This document shows, piece by piece, positions 21,983 to 22,017 of a stretch of 22,017 nt of DNA. The DNA is from Microcystis aeruginosa W13-11 (GTDB taxonomy: Bacteria; Cyanobacteriota; Cyanobacteriia; Cyanobacteriales; Microcystaceae). The stretch is from assembly GCA_009995705.1 (NCBI GenBank), contig JAADBR010000059.1:1-22017 (forward strand), written 5' to 3'. The stretch's first letter is position 1, and each line of letters starts with the position of its first letter. The translations under genes and the position numbers were made by a program. The notes beneath the pieces are model-generated. The model saw only the letters and a list, made by a program, of their open reading frames with translations, was not told where the DNA came from and made no database searches.

Positions 21983-22017
21983 GATGCCTCTAGTAACTCT
22001 GCTCAAATCTAATTTAA

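Noticed and set aside
1..22017. tRNA, rRNA or CRISPR array
   Set aside because: I looked for tRNA arms with GTTCGA-type T loops and for evenly spaced direct repeats and saw none that folds or repeats as required.

Overview
The window looks like chromosomal DNA of a cyanobacterium, most likely Microcystis or a close relative. The reasons are six copies of the cyanobacterial octamer GCGATCGC (HIP1), a protein carrying CpcD-like and DUF1816 domains (typical of phycobilisome-associated proteins), a sulfate-transport operon in the order sbpA–NIL protein–cysT–cysW–cysA, an AT-leaning base composition, and intergenic DNA crowded with small inverted-repeat elements and dead transposase pieces. The genus is an inference from general resemblance, not from a database match.

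Left part (1–6.8 kb): two terminator-like hairpins of an off-window gene, an AarF/ABC1-family kinase-like gene behind a heptanucleotide tandem repeat, a convergent small membrane protein, argJ (arginine synthesis), a 0.8-kb gap with an inverted-repeat element and a transposase tail, a 64-residue DnaJ-type zinc-finger protein, the CpcD/DUF1816 protein, and an orphan sensor histidine kinase ending in its own terminator hairpin.

Middle part (6.8–15.8 kb): an element-rich stretch with four miniature inverted-repeat elements around an unrecognised 184-residue protein gene. Then come a long (789-residue) arylsulfatase, a MarC-family membrane protein, a possible 47-residue secreted peptide, a COQ4 homologue, a small membrane protein gene (YrhK-like) broken by a roughly 120-bp insertion, an MscS-type mechanosensitive channel preceded by an in-frame 12-codon ORF, and a decayed IS30-type transposase.

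Right part (15.8–22 kb): the sulfate ABC importer operon on the minus strand (sbpA, NIL-domain protein, cysT, cysW, cysA), a divergent CRP-fold regulator next to sbpA, the RNase III gene, and a strongly structured terminal intergenic segment.

Functionally, the clearest theme is sulfur acquisition. The binding lipoprotein, two permeases and ATPase import sulfate. The arylsulfatase about 4.6 kb away could release sulfate from organic esters. The divergent CRP-type regulator is placed where a CysR-like activator would be expected. The strongest unexpected observations are the cleanly reversible insertion in the YrhK-like gene, the family of ~95-bp elements with TATAG ends, the GC-rich hairpin splitting the sulfate operon, and the multi-stem structure at the right edge.
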